Source of the DNA: Desulfobacterales bacterium
GTDB taxonomy: Bacteria; Desulfobacterota; Desulfobacteria; Desulfobacterales; Desulfobacteraceae
NCBI GenBank assembly: GCA_022361535.1
Contig: JAKSAU010001097.1
Location: 1 to 37,462, forward strand
Direction: 5' to 3'
Length of the DNA: 37,462 bases
The position numbers and the translations under genes were made by a program. Under the pieces are notes generated by a model. The model saw nothing but the letters and a program-made list of their open reading frames with translations. It had not been told where the DNA came from and did no database searches. Positions 1 to 7,856 of the stretch are shown here, piece after piece (position 1 is the stretch's first letter; each line of letters opens with the position of its first letter).

Positions 1-12
1 CATTTCGGATCT

Positions 13-42
13 AAAAAAAAGAGGTTAAGTAATTGAAATTAC
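13..42 (-). terminator. weak candidate terminator downstream of ssrA
   Basis: Reading the minus strand past the tmRNA 3' end, a short hairpin (GTAAT, loop TTCA, ATTAC at 42-29) is followed 8 nt later by a run of eight T (20-13). The stem is weak and AT-rich and the T-run is not adjacent, so this is tentative. Confidence 0.3.
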
Positions 43-52
43 GGATAAAAAA

Positions 53-408
53 TGGTGGAGGCGGCGGGAGTTGAACCCGCGTCCGAAAACAATCAACCCA
101 GGCTTCTACATACTTATCCTGAACTTTATAATTAGCCGGGTAGGCTCCTTCAGGATGGATACGACCCGGTGTATCCTGAAAAATTCAACTTTCAGAACTC
201 AGGAAATCCTGAAAGCGGTCTTGCAAAGTCGACGCCCTGACCTGAATCTGCAAGAGGGATTTCAGGAGGACGGAAGCTGCCTTAAGCAGCTACAGCGTAG
301 TCATAATCGTCTGCGATTATATTTAAGCTTTGCCAAGTTTACGAGCTGACAAACGACTCGGTATGCTACCATGGGCGTCAAAATCTCCGTCGAAACCATT
401 TCGCCCCC
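53..408 (-). ncRNA. ssrA: tmRNA (SsrA), tag ADDYDYAVAA
   Basis: Transfer-messenger RNA that rescues stalled ribosomes and tags the nascent chain for proteolysis, working with SmpB encoded just upstream. On the minus strand the RNA begins GGGGGCGAAATGG at 408 and ends with a T-arm-like segment and CCTCCACCA at 53. The ends pair as a tRNA-like acceptor (GGGGGC with GCCTCC, one G-U) and the CCA is genome encoded. The resume codon GCA is at 314-312, followed by GAC GAT TAT GAC TAC GCT GTA GCT GCT and stop TAA at 284-282. This gives the tag ADDYDYAVAA with the usual hydrophobic AA end recognised by ClpXP-type proteases. The 356-nt length is normal for a one-piece tmRNA. An open frame on the opposite strand through this region is a shadow. 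Confidence 0.96.
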
Positions 409-437
409 AAATTGTAAAAGATCAAGTGACGGGCTTT

Positions 438-465
438 AATATAATAACAAGTGCCCTAAAGTCAA
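438..465 (-). promoter_or_regulatory. sigma70-like promoter for ssrA
   Basis: Minus strand: -35 TTGACT (465-460), 16-nt spacer, -10 TATATT (443-438). It lies just after the smpB stop codon and about 30 nt before the mature tmRNA 5' end, leaving a short 5' leader that RNase P would remove. It suggests ssrA can be transcribed independently of the ptsH-ptsI-smpB run. Confidence 0.55.
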
Positions 466-470
466 TGGGT

Positions 471-938
471 TCATGAACTGGAATATTTTTTTCTTTCCCT
501 GTCCAAATCCCGTTTTACATCTCTTTGTTTGATTGTTTCCCGCTTATCATAAAGTTTTTTACCCTTACCTAAACCGATGAGAACTTTTATTTTATCATTT
601 TTGAAATAGATCTTCAGCGGAATCAGGGTATATCCTTTTTCTTTAATTTTTGCGGACAGCCTTTTTATTTCATAACGGTGCAACAATAGTTTTCGGGTCC
701 GCATGGCCTCATGGTTGGCATTGTATGCATACTTATAAGGAGATATGTGCAGCTGGCGTAAAAAAACTTCATCACGCTTGATATCTGCGTATGCATCCTT
801 AAAGCTTACGCGGCCTTCACGAATGGATTTAACTTCAGAACCAACGAGCATGATTCCGGCTTCGTACTCGGCATCAATATGATAATTATGCCTGGCCTTT
901 TTATTTGTTGCGATCAATTTTGTATAATCTGCGTTCAT
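471..938 (-). CDS. smpB: SsrA-binding protein SmpB
   Basis: RNA-binding partner of tmRNA; it takes SsrA to stalled ribosomes and mimics the missing anticodon arm. The 155-aa product has the whole family layout. The N-terminal ATNKKARHNY is followed by the OB-fold core with the GSEVKSIREG motif (about residues 33-42) and SFKDAYA. The LHISPYKYA-like segment and a very basic C-terminal tail (KQRDVKRDLDRERKKY) complete it; that tail is the part that enters the mRNA channel. Length is typical. Its ATG is only 3 nt after the ptsI stop, so it is very probably co-transcribed with ptsH-ptsI. The ssrA gene follows within about 60 nt on the same strand. A smpB-ssrA pair is common; attachment to the PTS genes is less so. 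Confidence 0.96.
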   Translation of the reverse strand: MNADYTKLIATNKKARHNYHIDAEYEAGIMLVGSEVKSIREGRVSFKDAYADIKRDEVFLRQLHISPYKYAYNANHEAMRTRKLLLHRYEIKRLSAKIKEKGYTLIPLKIYFKNDKIKVLIGLGKGKKLYDKRETIKQRDVKRDLDRERKKYSSS

Positions 939-941
939 AGC

Positions 942-2711
942 TTATTCTTCATTGTCCCTGTATGGGAGAATGCTTTTATATTCTTCCAGGATAAAATCTG
1001 ATATTTCATCTACCGTATTCATTGTCATAATGGTATCAGCGTCTTTTTTAGCTTTTGACACGTCCATGGAACGAATCATTTTCTTAATCACGGGAATGGA
1101 CCCGGAGTTCATAGACAAATTAGTCAGTCCGATGCCGAGCAGAACAGGCATATTAATGGGGTCTCCTGCCATTTCACCGCACATGTATAAGTCAATATTA
1201 TTGTGCTTTGCTGCATCATATGTTCGTTTTATCATTTTAATCACGGCAGGATTCAATGCTTGATACAGGTGAGCCACCCGCCTGTTGCGCCTGTCAATGG
1301 CAAGGGAATACTGGATAAGGTCATTGGTGCCGATACTGAAAAAATCAACATGAGCGGCCAACTCATCAGCCATCATAACTGCGGAAGGCACCTCGATCAT
1401 TATCCCAAGTGGAATATCTTTGTTAAAAACCTTGTCCTCTGATTCCAACTCAAGCACAGCTTTATCAATGCATGTTTTAACCTGGAGAAGTTCCTCAATG
1501 CATGCGATCATGGGAATAAGCAGTTTTATTTTTCCAAAAGCAGCTGCCCTGAAAATAGCCTTAAGCTGGGTGATGAACATGTTTTCATTTTCAAGGCAAA
1601 ACCTGACCGCCCGAAGTCCCAATGCAGGATTTGCTTCTTCAACCGGATCTATATACGGATTGAATTTATCCCCATTGATATCAAGTGTCCGTATTGTAAC
1701 CGGTGCCGGATGCATAAGCTCCACCAGCTCTTTGTACTTTTGAAGCAATTCATCTTCTGTGGGAAACCGCTTCAGATCCAGGTATAAAAATTCGGTTCTA
1801 AACAACCCAATACCTGCTGCCCTATTGTCTTTGGCAGAAACCACTTCTTCAACCAGCTCAATATTTGCCAACAGATTCAAGGATACACCGTCATTGGTGA
1901 CGGCCGGCAGGTGGCTTTCCCTCTCAATATCAGCCCGGTACGCTTCAAAACGGGCCATTTTTTCTTCATATTTGAAAAGGGTGTCTTCTTCAGGATTGAT
2001 GATGATAATGCCTGAAGAGCCGTCAACAATGAGAATGTCATCATTATTTACATTAATGGTTGCGGTACCAAGGCCAAGAACTGAAGGAATCTTAAGGGAT
2101 TTTGCCACAATACTTGTGTGGGAATCTTTACCGCCCCGGTCCGTAACAAAACCTTTTATCCGCTCAAGCTGGATCTGGCTGGTGTCGGCAGGAGAAAGAT
2201 CATGTGCAACAATGATTACCCTCTTGTTGATATCCCTAATGCGTATATCCTGACCGCCGACCAGGTAGGTCATGATCTTGTCAGAAACCTGTACAATATC
2301 ATTTCCCCGAGCCCGAAGGTATGGGTCATTGATCTGTTCAAACATATGCCGGACTTTTCTGGATACTTTACGCAGGGCCCACTCCGCGTTCACCTGGTCT
2401 TCGGTAATGGTATCTATGGTTTTACCGTAAAGCATCTTATCCTTGAACAGCACCATATGGGTTTCAAGGATGTTCAGGTTCTCGCTTAAGTCATCGCCCA
2501 AAGATTCAATGGTCTTAGCATGATCATTTTTTGCTTTGAGCACCGCATTTTTGAACCGGTTGATTTCTGCAGGCACCAATTCAGGGCTGACCGGATACCG
2601 CTTTATCAGGTTTACCCCTTCGCGATCTACCAGGTACGCTTTGCCAATACAGATGCCAGGTGACCCACTGATCCCCTGTATGGTTATTTGACCTGAGGCG
2701 GTTTTGTTCAT
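942..2711 (-). CDS. ptsI: PTS enzyme I (phosphoenolpyruvate-protein phosphotransferase)
   Basis: First enzyme of the phosphotransferase relay: it autophosphorylates from PEP and passes the phosphate to HPr. The 589-aa protein matches full-length EI. The phospho-accepting histidine is His198 in GGKDSHTS. The C-terminal TIM-barrel PEP site shows GLFRTEFL (302-309), RTLDINGDK (341-349) and IGTNDLIQY (460-468), with the catalytic Cys511 in MCGEMAGD. Its ATG overlaps the ptsH stop as ATGA, giving translational coupling and roughly equal amounts of EI and HPr. No EIIB/EIIC permease is visible in the window. I infer that the system may be regulatory (nitrogen-PTS-like or controlling EIIA-type partners elsewhere) rather than a sugar importer. 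Cytoplasmic. Confidence 0.96.
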   Translation of the reverse strand: MNKTASGQITIQGISGSPGICIGKAYLVDREGVNLIKRYPVSPELVPAEINRFKNAVLKAKNDHAKTIESLGDDLSENLNILETHMVLFKDKMLYGKTIDTITEDQVNAEWALRKVSRKVRHMFEQINDPYLRARGNDIVQVSDKIMTYLVGGQDIRIRDINKRVIIVAHDLSPADTSQIQLERIKGFVTDRGGKDSHTSIVAKSLKIPSVLGLGTATINVNNDDILIVDGSSGIIIINPEEDTLFKYEEKMARFEAYRADIERESHLPAVTNDGVSLNLLANIELVEEVVSAKDNRAAGIGLFRTEFLYLDLKRFPTEDELLQKYKELVELMHPAPVTIRTLDINGDKFNPYIDPVEEANPALGLRAVRFCLENENMFITQLKAIFRAAAFGKIKLLIPMIACIEELLQVKTCIDKAVLELESEDKVFNKDIPLGIMIEVPSAVMMADELAAHVDFFSIGTNDLIQYSLAIDRRNRRVAHLYQALNPAVIKMIKRTYDAAKHNNIDLYMCGEMAGDPINMPVLLGIGLTNLSMNSGSIPVIKKMIRSMDVSKAKKDADTIMTMNTVDEISDFILEEYKSILPYRDNEE

Positions 2712-2995
2712 GTTACATCTTCTCCAAAGCCAATATCAAAAAATGCTTTGATTTGGTCTGCCAGCTCACTGTCTGCTTCTTTTTCAGTATAAATGGATAT
2801 CCTGGTGCCGGTAACGGCACATAAGGTCAGAATGTCGATAATGCTGGATGCATCCACTGTAGAAGTTCCGTCTGACAGCCAGATTTCACCGCTTGCGTCT
2901 TGTGCCATTTCAGCTATTTTCGCTGCAGGCCGCGCGTGCATTCCCAAGGCATTGACGACTGTAGTCTGCCGGGAAATTGAGTATTCAGTGTTCAA
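2708..2995 (-). CDS. ptsH: HPr phosphocarrier protein
   Basis: Small phosphocarrier that takes phosphate from EI. The 95-aa product has the active-site motif NALGMHARPAAK with His20. It also has the second HPr signature VDASSIIDILTL, whose Ser51 sits at the position modified by HPr kinase in other bacteria; no kinase gene is in this window. The start codon is TTG (2995-2993). No ATG precedes the active site in frame except the one inside GMHARP, so TTG is the only start that keeps the N-terminal beta strand. The ribosome-binding site is poor (GGA about 11 nt upstream). It is the first gene of the run leading to ptsI, smpB and ssrA, and is divergent from the LOG-family gene. The minus-strand promoter at 3057-3031 could drive it. 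Confidence 0.93.
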   Translation of the reverse strand: MNTEYSISRQTTVVNALGMHARPAAKIAEMAQDASGEIWLSDGTSTVDASSIIDILTLCAVTGTRISIYTEKEADSELADQIKAFFDIGFGEDVT

Positions 2996-3030
2996 GTTTA
3001 AATCATTCCAGTGAAAAAATTTTTACCTTC

Positions 3031-3057
3031 TTTATATCTTTCACTACTAAAAGTCAA
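3031..3057 (-). promoter_or_regulatory. possible promoter for ptsH-ptsI-smpB
   Basis: Minus strand: TTGACT (3057-3052), 15-nt spacer, TATAAA (3036-3031), about 35 nt before the ptsH TTG. The hexamers are good but the spacer is short, so confidence is moderate. Confidence 0.4.
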
Positions 3058-3082
3058 TAACTGTTAGGCTTAGCTGATCAGG

Positions 3083-3111
3083 TTGATATGCAAATATAAA
3101 GTGTGTAGAAT
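3083..3111 (+). promoter_or_regulatory. sigma70-like promoter for the LOG-family gene
   Basis: TTGATA (3083-3088), exact 17-nt spacer, TAGAAT (3106-3111). Transcription would start near 3118, leaving a leader of about 78 nt. It faces away from the ptsH promoter in the same 200-bp divergent spacer. Confidence 0.55.
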
Positions 3112-3195
3112 ATACCACGATTTGTGAATATTGACCAGTTGGAAAGCGATCATGCATCCCTATTCTACGGACCTTAAAGCTGAAAGGAATTTGAC

Positions 3196-3861
3196 ATGAA
3201 CACCTCAAAAAAAAACTCTATCCAATATCCTATTGATGATTTTAAATCAGGAGAATCCTGGCGCCTTTTTAAAATCATGGGGGAATTCGTAGAAGGTATT
3301 GATACGCTGCATGATCTTGGACCTGCGGTTTCTATTTTTGGTTCAGCCCGAACCCCTGAAGATCATCCTGATTACAAAAAAGCAAAAGATACGGCGGCTC
3401 TTTTTGCCTCTTCCGGCTATGCCGTTGTTACAGGCGGCGGTCCCGGTATCATGGAAGCAGCAAACAAGGGGGCGGCCGAAAAAGACGGGGAGTCTGTTGG
3501 TCTTAAAATCAACCTGCCCTTTGAAGAAAAAGGCAATCCTTTTTTAACTAAATCAATAGATTTTCATTATTTTTTCGTACGCAAGGTCATGTTTGTAAAA
3601 TATGCACAAGCCTATATTATCATGCCTGGCGGACTTGGTACCCTGGACGAGATGTTTGAGACCTTAACCCTTGTCCAGACCCGGCGGATCAGAAAAATGC
3701 CAGTGATCCTCATGAATAGCAATTTTTGGGGAGGGCTGCTGGAATGGTTAAAAAACAGTCTTGCCGACGGTGGCCTGATTTCTCCTGAGGATATGGATCT
3801 TTTTCATGTGGTTGATGAACCTGAACAGGCTCTTGAAATTGTGGACAGCTTTTACAACTGA
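3196..3861 (+). CDS. LOG family protein (nucleoside 5'-monophosphate phosphoribohydrolase-like)
   Basis: Member of the LOG/TIGR00730 family, Rossmann-fold enzymes that cleave the N-glycosidic bond of cytokinin or purine nucleoside monophosphates to release the base and ribose 5-phosphate. The 221-aa protein has SIFGSART near residue 46, the GGGPGIMEAAN motif (80-90) and the diagnostic PGGLGTLDE motif (144-152) that carries catalytic residues. Length is typical of the longer bacterial LOG forms. The ATG has AAAGGAA upstream; a 15-codon upstream frame ends on it with an ATGA overlap (see findings). It is monocistronic and convergent with the adenylate cyclase, whose stop is only 10 nt away. The physiological substrate cannot be read from sequence. 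Confidence 0.9.
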   Translation: MNTSKKNSIQYPIDDFKSGESWRLFKIMGEFVEGIDTLHDLGPAVSIFGSARTPEDHPDYKKAKDTAALFASSGYAVVTGGGPGIMEAANKGAAEKDGESVGLKINLPFEEKGNPFLTKSIDFHYFFVRKVMFVKYAQAYIIMPGGLGTLDEMFETLTLVQTRRIRKMPVILMNSNFWGGLLEWLKNSLADGGLISPEDMDLFHVVDEPEQALEIVDSFYN

Positions 3862-3871
3862 AAAGGTGAAC

Positions 3872-6800
3872 TTAACCCCTGGACACACCTTTAGAAAAAT
3901 AAAATGCGGTATCCTTTGGCAGGTCATCCAGGCTTAACCCGATGCATATTTCCCTCTTTGCAGCCTCCAGGCCTTGTAAAGGCTTGGAAGGCTTGGCATT
4001 GCGCAGGTACATTTCTCCCCATGAGTTCAAATAAATGACCGTGTAGTCATATATTTTACCCATGGACTTTTCCGTATAAAAATTAAGGGAAATAAAAAGT
4101 CGGCAGATTTCCGGCTGTTTGCGCATGGCGCTAAAATGAACCGTCTTTTTTAAACTGGGTTCAAAGAACTCATACATGGACCGGTACAGCTTTTCAATAT
4201 CATCATGGGAAACAACCGTTGGATTGGGCACCATCCCTAAAAAAGTCCGTTCAGTATACAAGCTGTTGTTGATCAACCAAGCCCCGATTTCTTCGATGGA
4301 ATCTGCAGTGATAATGGACTCTTCATTCTGCTGCCTGTGTTTTGGTATTTTATGAATCAGTTCCCACTGGCCGTAGCTTTTACCCGGTAAGGGAATGTAC
4401 CTGATATGAAGTCTTGAAAAATGCCGGTCTCCCCTGGATACAAGAAGTAATTTTTTGATTTTGTTTGGTTTGTCCTGAAAAACAATATTTACTTTTCGCT
4501 CCAGGACAATGCGATCCTGTTCCGAAATCATCAGGCCTGATACTGACCGGGTTTCAAACCGTTTTTTAAGATCCGTGTATTTTGTTACCATATACCGTTC
4601 AATGGTCAAAGAAAGCCTGTGAATGGCCGCATAAGGCCAGATTCTGAACCGCCCGATTTCGTATATTTTTTTAAATGTCCAGCCCCAGTCGTTAAGACTT
4701 CTTGTTAATAGAATTTTACGAAGACCGAAGACCGTAAAGTCAACTTCCGATTCTTTTGAGATACCAAGCTTGAGAAAAAAACAGGTCAAAAGCAAGTTGA
4801 TCGAACGTTGATCCCCGGCTTTAAGGTAAAAATCAATCAGTGTATTGAGTAAAATAATATATGAATCGTTCTGGCCGGGTTTTAAGTGGGAACCGGAGTT
4901 CATCCATTCATTTTTATATTGATTGCAAAGCAAGGTTTCCTGGCCGTAAGCATTAATATATTTTTCAAGCAGTGCCATTTTGATGACTGATTTAAAAGGG
5001 CTTTTAAGCCATTTAAACATCTGCCAGATAGATGCACCGAAAAACTCGTTGACCGGGATAGCATGAATATCCCCCAAGTCAATATACCGGTTTGTTTTTG
5101 ACAGCTTTGATATCCGCTCAAGAATAAGATTGTAATAATTGATGCTGATGCTGGTCGGAAGTGCAGCCCAAAGGGGCAGTTTCCCTGCCACATGTATCAT
5201 TGTCCTGTAAAATTCTTCTTTAAGCAGTCTGGACTGGGCAGATCCTGAACTTTCCTGGGTCGATCCGCCAAAATCATTGTTTCGTGCTTTAAGGACATCA
5301 ACGATAAAAAAGGTGACATGTATCTTGAACCGCTCAAGGGCAAGAATTTCAATGGCATCAAGCTTCTGCTTGAGCAAGGTCATACCCTCATTATCCAGGA
5401 TACGCTCATCAACACAGATCCAGTAATCGATGTCTGATTCAGCAGTCTGGGCCAGAGAGCCCACACTTCCCATAGAATACACCCCTTCAATGTAGGGGGC
5501 AAAATTACGCCGGATAACCACGTTTTTTCTGCCTATGTACCGCTCTGCGATTTTAGCGGTTTCCCTTGAGGGAAGATAATCAGCAATACCACAAGGGGTA
5601 GTCTCCGGGATGGATTTCATTTCCGGCAGACTAATGTTTTCATGAAGCAATAAAGGTAAAAGTATGAAAAAGTCAGCCTGATCGGATTTAAAGATATCAA
5701 ACGCAGTCAGCAAACTCAGTTTATTCTGGTTTAAGAACTTGGCCTCACCATAATGAATAAACTCACAATAAATGAGCATGTTGATCTCATTGGCCATCTG
5801 CTGACCTATCCTGGGCAGGTCATTGAAACTGAGCTGGTGCTCCCGCGCATTATAGTTTATCTGCCGGGTACGGATCTCTTCTCTGGCATAGGATGGGAAC
5901 CTGCAAAACCGGGCCTTTACCCCGGAGAAATCACCCAAGTTCAAACAGGCTGTGGAAAATGACACACCTGCAATTTTTGCATGTGCAAAGGATGCACACG
6001 TCAAATTGGTATTGCCAAAGGAGGTTTTTGAGATAGTGGCATCGATAAAAAGGGCATCTGTTAAGTCTGCCTGGTTAAGATTACAGTTGAAAAATGACGC
6101 ACCATGAAAACTGCACCTGATAAATTGAGCCTTTTTTGCCGAAACATTTATAAATACCGCATTATCAAAGCAGACCTGGTCAAAAACAGCTCCGTCCATA
6201 TTTACATTGTAAAACAAGGTTTTCCGGCAAATTGCCCTAGACAGTTTGATGCTCGATAAATAGGTATCAGAAAATACCGCCCGCGTTAGTTTTAGGTTGG
6301 ATCCTGACAGATCCATTCCGGACAGGTCTTCTTTAATAAATGACATGTCCTGAAAATCAGGGTCAGATACCAGCCCTTCTTCTTTGAGAAGTTCCAGCTT
6401 TTTTTGAGTGGGATCTTTGAGAACGGTTTTAAAAAAGGACCGGGTTGTTTCCGGCTTTTTTTGATGCACTTGGATATTGTTAAAGTCAGATTCAATACTG
6501 TCCCGTTCTTTTTGCAAAAGCTGAGTTGTCTTTTTCATGAACCTGTCAATTTCATTTTTCAGCTTTCCGGATCCGTTAAGGTCTCTGTTTGTTTTCAGTA
6601 TCCTGACCACTCTTTCAGGGCGTTTTTTGATCATCCCGAAAATACAGGCCAGGTTAACGTCGTAATTATCTCCCTTGTAATGATCCTTGTTCAAGGCAAT
6701 ATCCTGGATGGCAAAAAAGGAGAGCCTGGACAAATCGGATACTTCCATGTGGATGATGGGAATGATGGACGGATATGTGCTCCTTGCAAGATCCATGAGT

Positions 6801-7747
6801 CGGTGAAGGGGAAGTTTGCCTGTCACCACAAGTGCTTTAAACGCTTTTACCGCTTCGTTGGTCTCGGCAGTTTTAAACCGCTCAAATACAGGTTCAAACA
6901 ATTCAGGATACAGCCCCATGGAAGAATTTTCTATCAGGCTGTACACAGCCATTCTGACTTTCTTTACTTCCTCACCTGACAATGCATTTTTCAGAATCTG
7001 AACCGGAATCCTGTCCCGCATCATCGAAAGTGCCTTTAATCCCTTTATTTTTTTATCAGGGCTGGTCGAACGTACTTCTTTGTCCGCTATCATTTCCGGG
7101 TTTCTTAAAGCCGGGTCAATATTCTTTAAGAACGGATCTGCATCCTGTTTTCTGTCAAACAGGCGGGCATAAAATAAAATGACTGTTTCCCGCTCTTTTA
7201 TGTTGGTTAAAATGCTTTTAAAAAGAGCGGCAAATCGCAGTCGGATACCGGGGTTGGCCTGCAGGTACTGGCTTACAAAAATCAGGCGCTGATATTCATC
7301 CATATTCTGGATACATTTTTTCATTACATCCAGTGACAAACGATCCTGGTACAAGGCTTTGAATGCAAAAAAGGCACCGGTGCCACCCAGAGTCATGAGG
7401 GTGGAGACCAAAACACTTTTATCAGCAAATGGCAATTCGGAAGATAATTGCTGGTATATTCTTGCGCACACCCTTACAGCATCCGCCCGGCCCTCTTTTC
7501 TTGAAGCCGAATCAATTGACTCATACATTTTCTTTTGAAGAGATAAAGCTAAGGCTCCCAAACTTTTTTTGGCTGCTGTTCGATCTCCGAAATGATAGGA
7601 AAACAGTCCTTCAAGTATAGGTAGAATGCCAAAAGAAGGCGGGAAAGAGCCTGCTTTTTTAAGCAATTCGGTACGAGCGGCAGAGTCAAGGGAAGCCCAG
7701 TAGGTGTCAAATGTTGTCAAGTCGAATCCGGGCGTTGAATCAGGCAT
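3872..7747 (-). CDS. cyaA: large class I adenylate cyclase with helical-repeat and pentapeptide-repeat regions
   Basis: Predicted to make cAMP from ATP. The 1291-aa protein carries a class I (enterobacterial CyaA-type) nucleotidyltransferase core. GSVGSLAQTAESDIDYWIC sits at about 760-778, with the metal-binding pair Asp772/Asp774. Further on come the CyaA-like stretches LLKEEFYRTM (about 841-850) and LDLGDIHAIPVNEFFGASIW (about 890-908). The E. coli enzyme is about 850 aa, so roughly 400 residues are extra. Residues 1-420 look all-helical with HEAT-like pairs. Residues about 472-620 are pentapeptide-type repeats (blocks such as DLSGMDLSGSNL and ANLTCASF-like units, a right-handed beta-helix). 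No membrane segment or signal peptide is evident, so it is probably cytoplasmic. It starts with ATG and is divergent from parE. Known class I cyclases respond to PTS EIIA; the EI/HPr genes lie about 1 kb away. That regulatory link is inference. Confidence 0.85.
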   Translation of the reverse strand: MPDSTPGFDLTTFDTYWASLDSAARTELLKKAGSFPPSFGILPILEGLFSYHFGDRTAAKKSLGALALSLQKKMYESIDSASRKEGRADAVRVCARIYQQLSSELPFADKSVLVSTLMTLGGTGAFFAFKALYQDRLSLDVMKKCIQNMDEYQRLIFVSQYLQANPGIRLRFAALFKSILTNIKERETVILFYARLFDRKQDADPFLKNIDPALRNPEMIADKEVRSTSPDKKIKGLKALSMMRDRIPVQILKNALSGEEVKKVRMAVYSLIENSSMGLYPELFEPVFERFKTAETNEAVKAFKALVVTGKLPLHRLMDLARSTYPSIIPIIHMEVSDLSRLSFFAIQDIALNKDHYKGDNYDVNLACIFGMIKKRPERVVRILKTNRDLNGSGKLKNEIDRFMKKTTQLLQKERDSIESDFNNIQVHQKKPETTRSFFKTVLKDPTQKKLELLKEEGLVSDPDFQDMSFIKEDLSGMDLSGSNLKLTRAVFSDTYLSSIKLSRAICRKTLFYNVNMDGAVFDQVCFDNAVFINVSAKKAQFIRCSFHGASFFNCNLNQADLTDALFIDATISKTSFGNTNLTCASFAHAKIAGVSFSTACLNLGDFSGVKARFCRFPSYAREEIRTRQINYNAREHQLSFNDLPRIGQQMANEINMLIYCEFIHYGEAKFLNQNKLSLLTAFDIFKSDQADFFILLPLLLHENISLPEMKSIPETTPCGIADYLPSRETAKIAERYIGRKNVVIRRNFAPYIEGVYSMGSVGSLAQTAESDIDYWICVDERILDNEGMTLLKQKLDAIEILALERFKIHVTFFIVDVLKARNNDFGGSTQESSGSAQSRLLKEEFYRTMIHVAGKLPLWAALPTSISINYYNLILERISKLSKTNRYIDLGDIHAIPVNEFFGASIWQMFKWLKSPFKSVIKMALLEKYINAYGQETLLCNQYKNEWMNSGSHLKPGQNDSYIILLNTLIDFYLKAGDQRSINLLLTCFFLKLGISKESEVDFTVFGLRKILLTRSLNDWGWTFKKIYEIGRFRIWPYAAIHRLSLTIERYMVTKYTDLKKRFETRSVSGLMISEQDRIVLERKVNIVFQDKPNKIKKLLLVSRGDRHFSRLHIRYIPLPGKSYGQWELIHKIPKHRQQNEESIITADSIEEIGAWLINNSLYTERTFLGMVPNPTVVSHDDIEKLYRSMYEFFEPSLKKTVHFSAMRKQPEICRLFISLNFYTEKSMGKIYDYTVIYLNSWGEMYLRNAKPSKPLQGLEAAKREICIGLSLDDLPKDTAFYFSKGVSRG

Positions 7748-7856
7748 TTTATTATGTTTTAATCCCGTTTGTACATTTGTACTTAAAAGTGATATATGGA
7801 TATGCTTAATATCATATATGTAAGCTTAAACCTGTATACCATACCAGAATAATTTT
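7748..7856. promoter_or_regulatory. AT-rich divergent spacer between cyaA and parE
   Basis: This 109-bp region must hold the starts for both directions. It contains GTACATTTGTAC (7771-7782) and a loose dyad around GATATATG...CATATATG (7791-7820). For parE a weak match is TTGTAC (7777-7782), 18-nt spacer, TATGCT (7801-7806). No clear ribosome-binding site precedes the parE ATG. The assignment is tentative. Confidence 0.3.

Noticed and set aside
71..349. Plus-strand open frame of 92 codons at the left end
   Set aside because: It lies wholly within the tmRNA gene on the opposite strand and has no protein-like features.
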